Below are positions 24,477 to 32,980 of a DNA stretch of 64,000 nucleotides, piece by piece. Position numbers and translations under genes: made by a program. Origin of the DNA: Turneriella sp. (GTDB lineage Bacteria; Spirochaetota; Leptospiria; Turneriellales; Turneriellaceae); NCBI GenBank assembly GCA_019186965.1, contig JABARV010000002.1, forward strand, positions 124,001 through 188,000, written 5' to 3'. Positions within the stretch are counted from its first letter, which is position 1, and each line of letters opens with the position of its first letter. The notes under the pieces are model-generated. The model worked only from the letters and a program-made list of their open reading frames with translations. It ran no database searches and was not told the origin of the DNA.

Positions 24477-25838
24477 TTATTGCGTTTCTAAAAATTGTAC
24501 AAACTCGTGTGCGTATTTACTGCTTAACCCTGCACCCATAAAAACCGCTGCTTTTTTTCGTTTATCGGCAGTAGAGAAAATATTTTTAAAATTAGCGTTT
24601 GATGCAATATGCGTATACGGCGCTACTTTAAAAGGGGTAAATAATGTTTCTGCCGAAGGGTAATCTGCCCACAAATCGCCCGATGCATAAATGGGGAAAG
24701 TAAAGAGCGTGTGTTTTTTTACGTACGGTTGAAAAACATTTTTAAATTCGTTATGGAAGTGTACAAAGCGGCTAAGGCGGTGCGGTTCCCAAAAAATCCA
24801 AAGCGTCTCGTAAATAGCATCGAGCGTAGCAAGCGTCGCTTCTACTTCGTGTGGATGGTGCGCGTAGTCGTCGATGATGGTTAAATTGAATTGTGGAAAA
24901 ATTTTAAGGGTTTCGATACGCCGGCTTACCCCAGAAAATTCCCACAACGATGCAGCAGTTATTTCGGAAGAAATTTTTAATGCAAGAGATAAGCCTAAAA
25001 CGGCAGTAGCGTTCATTAAATTATGGTACCCAGGAAGGCCTACACTGTAATTTTTTCCTTGCGCTTTAACGGAATGTAAATGGGCATCGACGCTAATAGA
25101 ATTATGAATCTCTTTTTCTTCTTTTGAAAGATTTTTTTCTAAAATTCTGTTGCACTCGTGGCTTAAAATAATATAGCCATTATTTTTTTTTGCACGTATA
25201 GCAAACTCTTGAAATTCATTCTCGAGAGAGTTTAAATTTGCGTGGATGTCGGTATGGTCCAAATCAATGTTTGTGATGAGGGCAATATCTACGTCTATCG
25301 ACAAAAAACTGTGGTCGGATTCATCTGCTTCAATAACTAAAATGGGTTTTCCGTTAATCTCTCCTTTCCCTTCGCGAAAATTAGATTCCCAAGCAGGGAC
25401 TGTTCCACCAATAAGCGCAGTAGGGTCAAAACCTGCACGCGTAAGTAAATCGGCAACCCACGCACTCGTTGTTGTTTTGCCATGGCAACCCGCGATGGCG
25501 ATTGTGTAGAAATCCGCTGTGATGGTTTCGAGAAGAAGGTGGCGCGAATGGCATGGCATGCTTTTCGAATGGGCATATTTTCTTTCGGCGTCGGTTTCTT
25601 TAACTGCACTCGAATAGAAGACATGCGCATCGGGGTGTATTTTTTCCGGATGCGAGCCCACCCACGTTTCAATTCCCATGGAAGAAAGTTTTTTTAAGTA
25701 AGGAGAATCATTTTTATCGGAAGCAGTGATGAGTCCACCACGGCGCTTTAAAAGAAGAGCGAGCCCACTCATACCAACGCCGCCAGCGCCAATGATGTGG
25801 TAACGGTTGGGAAGAGAAGGTTTTGGAACTATTTCCAC
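24477..25838 (-). CDS. murC: UDP-N-acetylmuramate--L-alanine ligase
   Basis: A 453-residue cytoplasmic ligase that adds L-Ala to UDP-MurNAc in peptidoglycan synthesis. N-terminal UDP-binding GAGGVGMSG (17-25), P-loop GCHGKTT (117-123), the catalytic EADESD segment, NIDLDHTD, and the C-terminal DDYAHHPHEV. The start is GTG 25838, overlapping the preceding small gene by 10 bases. It is not in an mra/mur cluster but is the last gene of a minus-strand run that begins near 32854. Confidence 0.94.
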   Translation of the reverse strand: MEIVPKPSLPNRYHIIGAGGVGMSGLALLLKRRGGLITASDKNDSPYLKKLSSMGIETWVGSHPEKIHPDAHVFYSSAVKETDAERKYAHSKSMPCHSRHLLLETITADFYTIAIAGCHGKTTTSAWVADLLTRAGFDPTALIGGTVPAWESNFREGKGEINGKPILVIEADESDHSFLSIDVDIALITNIDLDHTDIHANLNSLENEFQEFAIRAKKNNGYIILSHECNRILEKNLSKEEKEIHNSISVDAHLHSVKAQGKNYSVGLPGYHNLMNATAVLGLSLALKISSEITAASLWEFSGVSRRIETLKIFPQFNLTIIDDYAHHPHEVEATLATLDAIYETLWIFWEPHRLSRFVHFHNEFKNVFQPYVKKHTLFTFPIYASGDLWADYPSAETLFTPFKVAPYTHIASNANFKNIFSTADKRKKAAVFMGAGLSSKYAHEFVQFLETQ

Positions 25839-26155
25839 GGCTCGAGAGTACAGCCGTACCTGTCACCTGTATACGTCGCTGTTGTTGTTACAAAAAGTCC
25901 TGTTACTGTAACAGAGCGCTTTTCTTTATCGAGAGAAAAAGAGTGGATAGGTACGTACTGCCGTGCAAAGTTGTGGCATTCGTCTATAGTTCCTTCGGTT
26001 ACAAAATAGCATGAACAGAATTCTTTGCTATAAAATGCAGAGATAATTTTAGGAAACGCAGCGGCGTGGCGAAAGTTAATAAGAAGATACACACCCACTC
26101 CAACAACAATCAACGCAAGCAATTGTAAAAAACGTTTTAATATTTTTTTAATCAT
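25829..26155 (-). CDS. Small membrane-anchored Cys-containing protein, serine-hydrolase partner
   Basis: A 108-residue protein with one N-terminal membrane segment (LLALIVVGVGVYLLI, about 12-26). The outer part holds CSCYFV, a later ECHNFA, and the ending GDRYGCTLEPW. This pattern of cysteines with a terminal GCTL(E/I)P is one I associate with small proteins encoded directly beside beta-lactamase-like serine hydrolases in several Gram-negative groups. The function is unknown. It overlaps the hydrolase gene by 8 bases and murC by 10, indicating tight co-expression. Confidence 0.7.
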   Translation of the reverse strand: MIKKILKRFLQLLALIVVGVGVYLLINFRHAAAFPKIISAFYSKEFCSCYFVTEGTIDECHNFARQYVPIHSFSLDKEKRSVTVTGLFVTTTATYTGDRYGCTLEPWK

Positions 26156-27359
26156 TTTTCTTCTCCAAACTTTGCGTAATTAGGTATAGATAACGGTTCT
26201 TATCAAAAGAACCATCGCGGTCGTCGGCAAGGCGTACAGCGACAATATCCAAAGAAGGTATCACGAACAACGATTGCCCCCAATGCCCCAAAGCGGCAAA
26301 CGTATCTGGAGGTGCATCCTTCCAAGGACGTTCTTGGTTTCTTTCGGGAATTCCTTGGTTTATGTACCACTGCGCTCCAGGATTGTCCTCTTTATCTTCT
26401 TCGTTGAGTTCGGTAGTGTAATACGCGGGAGCCATTGTTGTCGTATAGCGAACCCATTTTTCTGGCAGAAGGCGGCGTGCTTGCCAAACACCATCGTGTA
26501 GGTAGAGGTAACCAAGCCTTGCAAGGTCTTGTCCAGTGGTATAAAGATACGAAGAACCCACAGGGGTTAATGCACCGTCGCGTTCAAATGTGGTAAACCG
26601 CATACCGATTGTTTTAAAAAGCCGTTGGAAAATTAAATTTTCAAAATCGTTCCCGTAAATATTTTTTAAAATCGCTGTAAGGATATTGGTTGTTCCGCTG
26701 GAATAGTACCAGTGCGTTCCTGGGGTATATTCCAAATCCTGCGATGCAGCAAAAGTAGCCATGTCGTTACGCCCACGTGTGTAGAGCATAGCAATTACGG
26801 ATGATTTAAGCGGCGATGCCTCGTAACCTTCCGACCAGAAAAGTCCTGAGCTCATGCGTAAAAGGTGGTCGATCAAAATATTATTTTTTCCCTCTGTTGC
26901 AAGAGGAGTAAAGTATGTTGCTGCTTTATCTTCAGGTTTAATTTTTCCGTCTAATACGGCCATCCCCGTAAGTGTATTGATAAAACTTTTGGTTACAGAC
27001 CAAACCAAGTGTTTACGATTTTTATGGAAAGCACGCCCGTATTTTTCAAAAACAATATTACCGTTACGCACAAGCACAAAAACGTCTGTGCGGATTCCTT
27101 TACGTTCTTCCTCTTTTCCTGTTGTGGTAAAAAGATATTCTTCGAGCATTTTGAGCTTCTCGCGGTTAATGCCCATTTTTTCAGGCGCAGTGCGTGGCCA
27201 TTCTGCACCGGGGTATGCACTTGTCTTTGCCTGCGCTTCAAAAGTAGGCGGTAGGGCTTCGCGTACAGCTGCTGGTACAAGTGGTTTTTTGGAACAGCTA
27301 AAGAAAGCAATAAACGCAAAGGCGCATAAGAGAATGAATTTCTTTTTGGGTGGTAGCAT
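26148..27359 (-). CDS. Serine hydrolase, beta-lactamase class C / PBP fold, lipoprotein
   Basis: A 403-residue lipoprotein. The lipobox ends at Cys22 (FIAFFSC). The catalytic SxxK is Ser121-Lys124 (VWSVTKSF). The Tyr motif, usually YxN, is in HWYYSSGTTN, and the third motif region reads GHWGQS. This family includes penicillin-binding proteins, esterases and amidases; the substrate cannot be told, but cell-envelope placement and the murC neighbour make a peptidoglycan-related role plausible. ATG 27359 is preferred over GTG 27362. It is coupled to the small protein downstream. Confidence 0.87.
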   Translation of the reverse strand: MLPPKKKFILLCAFAFIAFFSCSKKPLVPAAVREALPPTFEAQAKTSAYPGAEWPRTAPEKMGINREKLKMLEEYLFTTTGKEEERKGIRTDVFVLVRNGNIVFEKYGRAFHKNRKHLVWSVTKSFINTLTGMAVLDGKIKPEDKAATYFTPLATEGKNNILIDHLLRMSSGLFWSEGYEASPLKSSVIAMLYTRGRNDMATFAASQDLEYTPGTHWYYSSGTTNILTAILKNIYGNDFENLIFQRLFKTIGMRFTTFERDGALTPVGSSYLYTTGQDLARLGYLYLHDGVWQARRLLPEKWVRYTTTMAPAYYTTELNEEDKEDNPGAQWYINQGIPERNQERPWKDAPPDTFAALGHWGQSLFVIPSLDIVAVRLADDRDGSFDKNRYLYLITQSLEKKND

Positions 27360-27415
27360 CACGCCATTTTTGTGATTGCCTTTGCGCTTTCAACCGATTC
27401 TGTGTACTGGAGTTG

Positions 27416-27883
27416 TCACCCCTTTGTTAAACGCGCAATCAATTCTTCAAGAACAGCCGCATTTTCATGCTTTTTAGCTTCTTTCTTAGTTAAGACAGGT
27501 GTGTTTTCTACAGGAGTGCTTGGTTTCTTCCAATCGATACGCGGCACAGTCTTGCACTGGATTTGGAGTGAAAAACCGTAAGAAGAAGAAATTTTTTTTT
27601 CGACTACGGGGGCAAGAAGCATTAGTTCGCTGGCAAATGCGTTGTGGTCGCATGCGACCAAAAGTTTTTTAAAGGTCCAGTCGACGGGAAGAGTGTGTGT
27701 TGCTAAAATGGGGGTTGTTAGCGACGCCCAGTCGGCGGACAGGCAGTTTAACAGGTATTCGCGTTCTGCTTTTTCTGCCTGCGCGGGATGGACTACCTGC
27801 AAAAATTCGATCCAGTCGCGGTTTTTAAGACGCTCCGCCTTTTGCGTATTGTGCCTACCGAAAATTGGGCGGATGGACCTCAT
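27416..27883 (-). CDS. DUF721 (DciA-like) protein
   Basis: A 155-residue protein whose central part (about residues 50-105) fits DUF721: DWASLTTPILATHTLPVDW and then FKKLLVACDHNAFASEL. DciA proteins help load the replicative helicase in bacteria that lack DnaC. The sequence match is visible but the N-terminal extension and the low-complexity C-terminus (KKEAKKHENAAV) are not informative. Its ATG overlaps the stop of the penicillin acylase gene as TAATG, so translation is probably coupled. The pairing with an acylase is unusual. Confidence 0.7.
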   Translation of the reverse strand: MRSIRPIFGRHNTQKAERLKNRDWIEFLQVVHPAQAEKAEREYLLNCLSADWASLTTPILATHTLPVDWTFKKLLVACDHNAFASELMLLAPVVEKKISSSYGFSLQIQCKTVPRIDWKKPSTPVENTPVLTKKEAKKHENAAVLEELIARLTKG

Positions 27884-30621
27884 TATTCTTTAATAAGAAC
27901 AAAGTGCCGCGAGTATTGTTTAAGAACGCTTTTACTTTTTAAGGGAAGCGGCGAATATTTTACTTCGGTAAAAAGGGGAATCATATCGGCGTAGTGTTGT
28001 GAAGAAGGATTTCCCGAAAGCCCCATGTGTATAATAAGTTCAGCGCCATCTTCACGCGAGAAATCGACAATAAAACGCATCGCTGGAATAAGCCATACGT
28101 CGTGGGCATCTCCCCAGAGGTTTCCGGCTTGGTTAAGCGTGTGCATATCTCCACCTGCATCTACAGGGCCACGGTTAAGGTAGCCTTTGAGAAAACTTGC
28201 TTTTAGGCTAAAGGGGTGTTTCCAGTGGTACTGGTGTATTTTACCCCATGCCCAGTTGGCGCGATTTTTGCCCATCGAATCTTCCGAAAGGACAATCGAT
28301 TTTGCAAGCGCTGCAGCTAAAATACTAGCTTTCGTTTCTTTTTCATTCGTTGCTATATTATCCCAAAATGGGCTTTCTTCGCGTCCTAAAATATGGTCGT
28401 GCACGGCACTGTAAGAGCGTTTATTGATTGCTTGAAAATTTGTCCAAAGCGCAGAGGTATGGCCGTCCATCTCATCGGCGAAAGTGAGGAGAGCGACAGA
28501 AGAGGCAAAGTTTTCGTAGACTGCAGCGGCAGCGGAGGATTTACTCAGGTTGCCGTCAAATTTTTCAAAAAATTGGAGCGCTTCTTTGGCGCGTTCTCGG
28601 TCTTTTTCTGGAAGTTGTTGGATTGCACTATTTAGTTTAGCGCTAAACACAGATTTCAAAAGGTATTCCTTTGTTTCTTTTGCGCTAATAGAAACGGTAT
28701 CTGCTTGGAAGCGTTCCATATCTTCTTGCGTTAAATATTTTTTTTGTGAAAGGAGTTCTTTTGCGCGGTCTGCACGGTCGGGGCTATACCACGACGCAGA
28801 AATCCATAAATCCGTATCCGCATCGGGTCCCCAAATACGGTTGTTTGCAGTGGCTATATAACCTTCTTTAGGGTTTATCGACGAAGGGTTTTCCGAAGGA
28901 AGAAAGTAACCATCCCAATCGTCTTCGCCCGTCCACCCAATGCGCGGTAGTTGCCCCGTTACTCCTTTACGTACGGGGTATTTTCCTGTGGCGACGTGTG
29001 CGATATTTTTTGCATCTGCGTATACAATATTTAAATAGATACCAGTTACCTTGTCGAGCGCCGTACGGGCTTGCTTCATTGTGCGTGCAGACGCCATATC
29101 GAAAATGCCTTGTAGCGTCGTTTCTTTAGAGCCGACCGTTGTGCTAAACGCAAGGCCGTATTCGCTCTTGAAATTGATGCTTAAATATTTATCGGGAAAC
29201 GTATAAAGTAGCGCTTCGTTTACCAAAACGCCATGCCGTGTGGTTATGCGCTTAAAGGTGTGCTCCGCGCCGCCCTTAATTTTTATTTTTTGTTCCTCGA
29301 TTTTTGCGTCGAGCCATTTACCCTTGTAAAGATACTGTTTTTTTCCGTCTTGCTCGCGCATTTGTTCCAAAAAAATATCTTGGTTATCTGCCATAACCAT
29401 TGTCGCGCCCCACGCAATTGTACCGTTTGTACCCAAGGCGACAATAGGTGTTCCGGGAAGCGCAACACCCGCTGCACGGTATTCAGGGCATTCAAGGTTC
29501 ATCATGTACCACATTGCGGGAACAGTAAGCTGTAAGTGGGTGTCGTTTGCGAGAAGCGTTTTGCCGCTTTGCGTACGCTTGGGGGAAACAGCCCAGTTAT
29601 TCGACGCTGGTAAAGCAGGTTCGGGAAGAAGCATTTTCCAATCAAAAGGCGGATTAAAATCGGCGTTGGAAGCGCTCTTCGTGCCGTCGATTGCTACAAT
29701 TTTTGTCCAATCGATATTTTTGAGGTGCGTGGCCTCGCTAAAGGGAAGGTTTTCATCGGGATAAACAGGAAAGAGGTATGCCGCTTTTTCTGCTCCAAAA
29801 CGCGCAGCAAATTTTAGAAAGCCCAATTCTTCGGTAAGGTTGGTCGCCAAAAGGAATGAAAAAAGTTGGTAGAGTGCAAGTGAATCCTGTGGTTTCCACT
29901 TAGCGGGGGTAAGCCCAAGGAGCATAAATTCGATTTCGCGTTTGGGAAATGCTTCTCGTTGCGCATTTATCCCTTTAGCGTATGCATCCAAAACACCGCG
30001 CAATTTGGGTGAAAGGGTTTGGTAGTTACGTTCTGTAAGCGCACGAAAACCAAGCGAGCGCATAAAAATATCCAGCCCCAACGCGTCTTTTCCCAAAACT
30101 TCAGAAAGTTCACCCAACGCCATGCGGCGTAAAAATTCGAGCTGGAAGTTGCGGTCCGATGCCATCGCGAACCCTGCGCCAAACGCAAGGTCTTCCAAGT
30201 TCTCGGCTTTGATGTGTGGTACACCATAGTCGTCACGGCTAATTGTTATGTTTGCAGTAACCCCTTTAACGATTGCAGAACCTTCTTCGGGAACAATGCT
30301 TTGGTTAAGCCGCGACTTTAACCAAAGGTAAGAGCCACCAACAAAAAATACAAGAAGAAGGGCTACGTACTTCCATAAACGCTTTTTTTTACGAGATGTT
30401 TTTACGGGAGTAATTTTTTCTTTAGGTTGCTCGTTGGTGTCGTGGGGTTCGAAAAGCGCACGCAGTTCGGTTTCAGAAGTGGGACTTCCTTCGTGGCGTG
30501 GTATAGCAGGAGGTACCAGGGAGCTTCCTGTGTATTGTTTACTTTTTACCGTGCGTTTGGTTGCTTTTTTCTTTGTAGGAGTTTTTTTTGTAGATTTTTT
30601 TACAGGTTTTTTCGTCGCCAT
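27883..30621 (-). CDS. Penicillin acylase family protein with lysine-rich N-terminal extension
   Basis: A 912-residue Ntn-hydrolase of the family that includes penicillin, cephalosporin and acyl-homoserine-lactone acylases. The autoproteolysis and nucleophile site is Ser340 in ASNNWAVSP; later IAWGATMVMADNQD and the C-terminal beta-subunit regions match. Substrate unknown. The N-terminus is odd: about 80 residues of Lys/Pro/Thr-rich, histone-H1-like sequence (for example KKPVKKSTKKTPTKKK) precede a membrane segment (YVALLLVFFVGGSYLWL, 85-101). The enzyme would thus be anchored in the inner membrane facing the periplasm, with a basic cytoplasmic tail. It is the third gene of a minus-strand run. 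Confidence 0.88.
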   Translation of the reverse strand: MATKKPVKKSTKKTPTKKKATKRTVKSKQYTGSSLVPPAIPRHEGSPTSETELRALFEPHDTNEQPKEKITPVKTSRKKKRLWKYVALLLVFFVGGSYLWLKSRLNQSIVPEEGSAIVKGVTANITISRDDYGVPHIKAENLEDLAFGAGFAMASDRNFQLEFLRRMALGELSEVLGKDALGLDIFMRSLGFRALTERNYQTLSPKLRGVLDAYAKGINAQREAFPKREIEFMLLGLTPAKWKPQDSLALYQLFSFLLATNLTEELGFLKFAARFGAEKAAYLFPVYPDENLPFSEATHLKNIDWTKIVAIDGTKSASNADFNPPFDWKMLLPEPALPASNNWAVSPKRTQSGKTLLANDTHLQLTVPAMWYMMNLECPEYRAAGVALPGTPIVALGTNGTIAWGATMVMADNQDIFLEQMREQDGKKQYLYKGKWLDAKIEEQKIKIKGGAEHTFKRITTRHGVLVNEALLYTFPDKYLSINFKSEYGLAFSTTVGSKETTLQGIFDMASARTMKQARTALDKVTGIYLNIVYADAKNIAHVATGKYPVRKGVTGQLPRIGWTGEDDWDGYFLPSENPSSINPKEGYIATANNRIWGPDADTDLWISASWYSPDRADRAKELLSQKKYLTQEDMERFQADTVSISAKETKEYLLKSVFSAKLNSAIQQLPEKDRERAKEALQFFEKFDGNLSKSSAAAAVYENFASSVALLTFADEMDGHTSALWTNFQAINKRSYSAVHDHILGREESPFWDNIATNEKETKASILAAALAKSIVLSEDSMGKNRANWAWGKIHQYHWKHPFSLKASFLKGYLNRGPVDAGGDMHTLNQAGNLWGDAHDVWLIPAMRFIVDFSREDGAELIIHMGLSGNPSSQHYADMIPLFTEVKYSPLPLKSKSVLKQYSRHFVLIKE

Positions 30622-30662
30622 TAAGGCAAGTTCAACTCTTAGAGTCTCGGTGAGAACTCATT

Positions 30663-31907
30663 TTATGTGGGGAGCTCTATTTCAAAAGCAATTAAGTCAT
30701 TTTTTGTATCGTTACCACTTTCAAAATCGCGGATTGCCGTGCAGCGAATACTTCCCTTATGCATTTGTATAATCTTATCGACGAGGGTAAGCCCTAAACC
30801 GTATTCGAGCGTTTGGTAATCCTCATTGAGTGTGCGCGAAATACGAAAAAAGGGTTCAAAAATAAGACGGCGGAATTCTTCGGGAATGCCTAAAGTTTCA
30901 CCTTTGTGCGCTGCGTAGGGTTTGTTAATCACAGTTACTAAAATACGTGTGTGAAGGTATTCAATAAGCACGGTAACAGTCGATTCGGGTGGAGAAAACT
31001 TGAGCGCATTGACGAGTAGTTCCCAAATGGCTTTGCGCATAAATTCCCAGTTGAGCTTGAGTCTTTTACCAGCGAAACGTGGGGGCAGATTACTTATAAT
31101 AATTTCGTGGCGTTTTAATTCTGCAAGAGGTTTTATATCTTGCGCGATCGTTTTTATTATTTCGTGAAATTCGCCTAACGTAACATCGAAAAGGGCAAAA
31201 TCTTGTGAAACGAGTTCTTTAAGCTCGCCGAAGACACTAACCATTTGCGTGAGTGATTTTTCATTCTCAAGAATCAATTCTATTGTGTCTACAGGGACGA
31301 TGAAGTTTTTTCCATCGTCTGTTTTGGGAAGCCCCGCAAGCATCGAAAGGAGGGTTGCGAGTGCGCCAATACCTTTTCCTTGGGTAAAAGACGTGTAGAT
31401 GTTTCCGAATAGCGCTCGAGCAACTTTATCATTTTGCCTGCGCATGAGGTTTTGTGCAATGCGTTGGGTTGCTTGCTGTGTTTCAAGTTGGCGCGTGCGT
31501 TCCATTTCGGCATCGCGCAAATAGCTTATTTTATGCGCCTCGGTAAATGCCGTTTTGACTACCTGCCGCAGCCCTTCGGGGACAATCGGTTTTATAATGT
31601 AATCGTATGCCCCCATACGCAAACACTGGATAATTTGGCGGATGCCTCCTTCAACGGTTTGCATGACAACCACGGGAGGATTAGGTTTCTCCATGAGGCT
31701 TTTTAGGACATCCACCCCGGAGCTATTTCCCCTAAGGTGTATGTCGCATAGAACAACATGGTGGCCTATTTTGTCAAAGGCCTCAATAGCTTCATCTTTA
31801 CTTTCGGCAAAAGTAAGCGCATAGGGTAAATCGCTTAAAATACGCTCGATGAGTTCGCGTTGTACAGAGTCGTCTTCGATAATTAAGATAGGCTCGCGTG
31901 TCGACAT
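30663..31907 (-). CDS. Response regulator receiver fused to histidine-kinase-like ATPase
   Basis: A 414-residue cytoplasmic protein. REC domain: residues about 5-120, Asp55 (VVLCDIHLRG), Thr84, Lys106. A linker helix leads to a DHp-like region (about 155-270), whose expected phospho-His position is not evident (LFGNIYTSFTQGKGIGAL has none). The ATPase domain follows: N box ELLVNALKFSPPES, F-box region IFEPFFRISR, G2 box YGLGLTLVDKI. So the ATP site looks intact but the substrate His is missing. It may phosphorylate a partner, act as a phosphate sink, or signal by binding. It lies 41 bases upstream of the acylase. Confidence 0.83.
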   Translation of the reverse strand: MSTREPILIIEDDSVQRELIERILSDLPYALTFAESKDEAIEAFDKIGHHVVLCDIHLRGNSSGVDVLKSLMEKPNPPVVVMQTVEGGIRQIIQCLRMGAYDYIIKPIVPEGLRQVVKTAFTEAHKISYLRDAEMERTRQLETQQATQRIAQNLMRRQNDKVARALFGNIYTSFTQGKGIGALATLLSMLAGLPKTDDGKNFIVPVDTIELILENEKSLTQMVSVFGELKELVSQDFALFDVTLGEFHEIIKTIAQDIKPLAELKRHEIIISNLPPRFAGKRLKLNWEFMRKAIWELLVNALKFSPPESTVTVLIEYLHTRILVTVINKPYAAHKGETLGIPEEFRRLIFEPFFRISRTLNEDYQTLEYGLGLTLVDKIIQMHKGSIRCTAIRDFESGNDTKNDLIAFEIELPT

Positions 31908-31963
31908 AGATTATTTGATTGTCGGTTTTTCCATTGGCAAAATTAACCTATGGAAGCTTTTGT

Positions 31964-32854
31964 TTAAACAATGTGGATGTCTATTTTTTTACCTACACCG
32001 ATACCGTTGCTGGTGAGTTCTATTTCGTAATCGCCCATGGCAAGCTGTGCAAACCAGGCAAAATCGTCGCGTAAGGGTAATGACTGTAAAAGCCTACCGT
32101 CGCGGCGTAGGTTTATAAATTGAGGACGCGGGCGATAATTTTGCAACTTAACAGTAAGCATAACTGTGTCTTTGCCATCTTTGACAACGTGGTAGACGAC
32201 TTCGCCCATTTGTGGATCGCTAGTGAGAAATTGGAGCGCACCTGTAGTTGGAGTATCCGTACTTACACCTGTACGGACTTGCACCATTGCATCGGCGTTT
32301 GTAAGATCGTATAAATTTTTAATTTGCCCTGCGATAAGCCGTAGTCCATTTTCTAAGCGGATAACAATTGAATTTTCGCTTTGCGCGGGAGAAGGCGCGT
32401 AAAGACGATTTTTTACAATTTGTTTTAAATACGCAGGCGTTTTAAGGAGGGGTTTTTCAAACCAAATAAAGTAGAACGATAAAATATCTTGGAATAGGGA
32501 GAAATCGGCCTGGCTTGCCTTGAGCTTATGCCACTTATTGTTTTTAGCTAGAAATTTTTCAATATCTTGAGGCTCTTCAATGCTGAAGAATTTTTCTGCA
32601 ATTTCGGCTACCTCGTGGATTTCTAGTTGGTACGTTGCTTCTTTACTAGTACCGTGGTTTAGTTTGGGGACGCCGCCGGTTTGGCGTTTATGGAGGGCAA
32701 GTACCGTTTCAAATTGCACAAGCATTTCAAGGGATTTTATGTCTTTTGTTGCTTGTTTTGCTGCCTTGACGCGTGTTTTATCGTCCAGATATAGTTTGAG
32801 TATTGCCGCCAAGCTATTTGCTTCTGTTTTTATTCCTTTTTTGCTCTTTTGCAT
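31964..32854 (-). CDS. Hypothetical protein with C-terminal beta domain
   Basis: A 296-residue protein of unknown function without signal peptide. The first 150 residues are predicted helical and Lys-rich. The last 90 contain a probable beta-sandwich: FINLRRDGRLLQSLPLRDDF, then AQLAMGDYEIEL and KKIDIHIV. A similar ending occurs in proteins beside bacterial sigma-factor and CHAT-protease genes, but that likeness is a loose impression. It lies 56 bases upstream of the REC-ATPase gene on the same strand, so it may start this operon. Confidence 0.65.
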   Translation of the reverse strand: MQKSKKGIKTEANSLAAILKLYLDDKTRVKAAKQATKDIKSLEMLVQFETVLALHKRQTGGVPKLNHGTSKEATYQLEIHEVAEIAEKFFSIEEPQDIEKFLAKNNKWHKLKASQADFSLFQDILSFYFIWFEKPLLKTPAYLKQIVKNRLYAPSPAQSENSIVIRLENGLRLIAGQIKNLYDLTNADAMVQVRTGVSTDTPTTGALQFLTSDPQMGEVVYHVVKDGKDTVMLTVKLQNYRPRPQFINLRRDGRLLQSLPLRDDFAWFAQLAMGDYEIELTSNGIGVGKKIDIHIV

Positions 32855-32980
32855 AGTTTTTGCTTTACTACTTCCTTACTTATGGTAGACGCCGTGGGAA
32901 GAATTTTTACGACAATTTTTTATATTGTAGGCCTGCGAGCCTGTGGCGCACACGGAGTTTTCTCAACGCCCTACGAACCT

